Shown: piece by piece, positions 37,722 through 37,815 of the stretch
How positions within the stretch are numbered: position 1 is the first letter of the stretch
Layout of the letters: every line of letters begins with the position of its first letter
The notes under the pieces: generated by a model
What the model was told of the DNA's origin: nothing
Seen by the model: the letters and a program-made list of their open reading frames with translations, nothing else
Databases searched by the model: none
Assembly (NCBI RefSeq): GCF_004341445.1
Contig: NZ_SLXV01000027.1
Coordinates: 1-37,815 of the forward strand
Direction of reading: 5' to 3'
Source: Baia soyae
Lineage (GTDB): Bacteria; Bacillota; Bacilli; Thermoactinomycetales; Thermoactinomycetaceae
Length of the DNA stretch: 37,815 nt
Translations under genes and position numbers: made by a program

Positions 37722-37815
37722 GTGCGCCCGGCATGGGCGTAGTCTATAGGGTGAAAGTCCCGAATGGTGAAGGTAGCAGTAGCCATTAGCTTAAGGCAAG
37801 GGTGTCCACCGTGAG
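37722..37815 (+). mobile_element. 5' end of a group II intron, running off the window
   Basis: The sequence starts with GTGCG at 37722, the 5' consensus of group II introns. It continues through blocks typical of bacterial intron domain I (CCCGGCATGGGCGTAGTCT, AGGGTGAAAGTCCCGAA, TTAGCTTAAGGCAAGGGTGT). No intron-encoded reverse transcriptase is visible because the window ends after 94 nt. Insertion directly downstream of a terminator stem is characteristic of the class C (IIC) insertion habit; the class itself cannot be fixed from this fragment. Confidence 0.82.

Overview
The window looks like chromosomal DNA of an endospore-forming Bacillota, probably Bacillales or a Thermoactinomycetaceae-like lineage. 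The evidence is strong AGGAGG ribosome-binding sites, frequent TTG starts, a Bacillus-type sdhCAB operon, a GerE gene with a sigma-K promoter, and an exosporium-type collagen-like protein. The assignment to order and family is inference.

Layout. 1-5.4 kb (minus): a poly-gamma-glutamate capsule operon, pgsB-pgsC-pgsA, then a CapD-like gamma-glutamyltranspeptidase and an unknown membrane-anchored protein. 5.6-6.8 kb (minus): two related DUF4309-like lipoproteins. 7.1-9.6 kb (plus): an acyltransferase, a CrtN/CrtP-like carotenoid oxidoreductase and a small membrane protein. 9.7 kb: tatA. 10.0-13.2 kb: sdhCAB. 13.3 kb (minus): yidC. 14.3 kb: yebC-family gene. 15.6-17.7 kb: collagen-like spore-surface protein with 21 copies of a 36-bp repeat. 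17.9-21.9 kb: an accessory locus with a TPR/HTH regulator, a secreted protein and DUF1878-like genes and pseudogenes. 22-29.9 kb: signal peptidase I, a YpuA-like protein, class I fumarase, a zinc-ribbon protein, an HxlR regulator, a HExxH protein, an alkaline-phosphatase-superfamily protein and an M24 peptidase. 30-32.1 kb: divergent CAT and Eis-like acetyltransferases. 32.3-37.7 kb: gerE split by a 5.09-kb element. 37.7 kb to the end: the 5' end of a group II intron.

First main discovery: the sporulation regulator gene gerE is cut in two. Its N-terminal half (from 32348) has a near-consensus sigma-K promoter. Its C-terminal half (37576-37656) lies 5,090 bp away. Both junctions carry the 10-bp core AACGTCATGC, and joining there restores a 72-residue GerE in frame. 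The insert encodes a large serine recombinase preceded by a translationally coupled 60-odd-residue gene (candidate directionality factor). Its cargo is a PrnB/DUF1864-like protein, an undecaprenyl-diphosphate phosphatase, a 50-residue membrane protein and a secreted two-repeat protein. This is the architecture of skin-like elements that are excised in the sporulating mother cell.

Second main discovery: four tiny ORFs (11-15 codons) with strong ribosome-binding sites share the pattern Met-(Tyr/Leu)-x(2-5)-(Asp/Glu)-Pro-Pro. Two are in tandem promoter-peptide modules (15171, 15310). One is on the minus strand (19828) upstream of a secreted-protein gene. One is in frame at the 3' end of the TPR/HTH regulator (21806). 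Three have the motif TAATGTCGAA or TAAATGTCGAA upstream. Together they suggest an RRNPP-like peptide signalling system using leaderless peptides.
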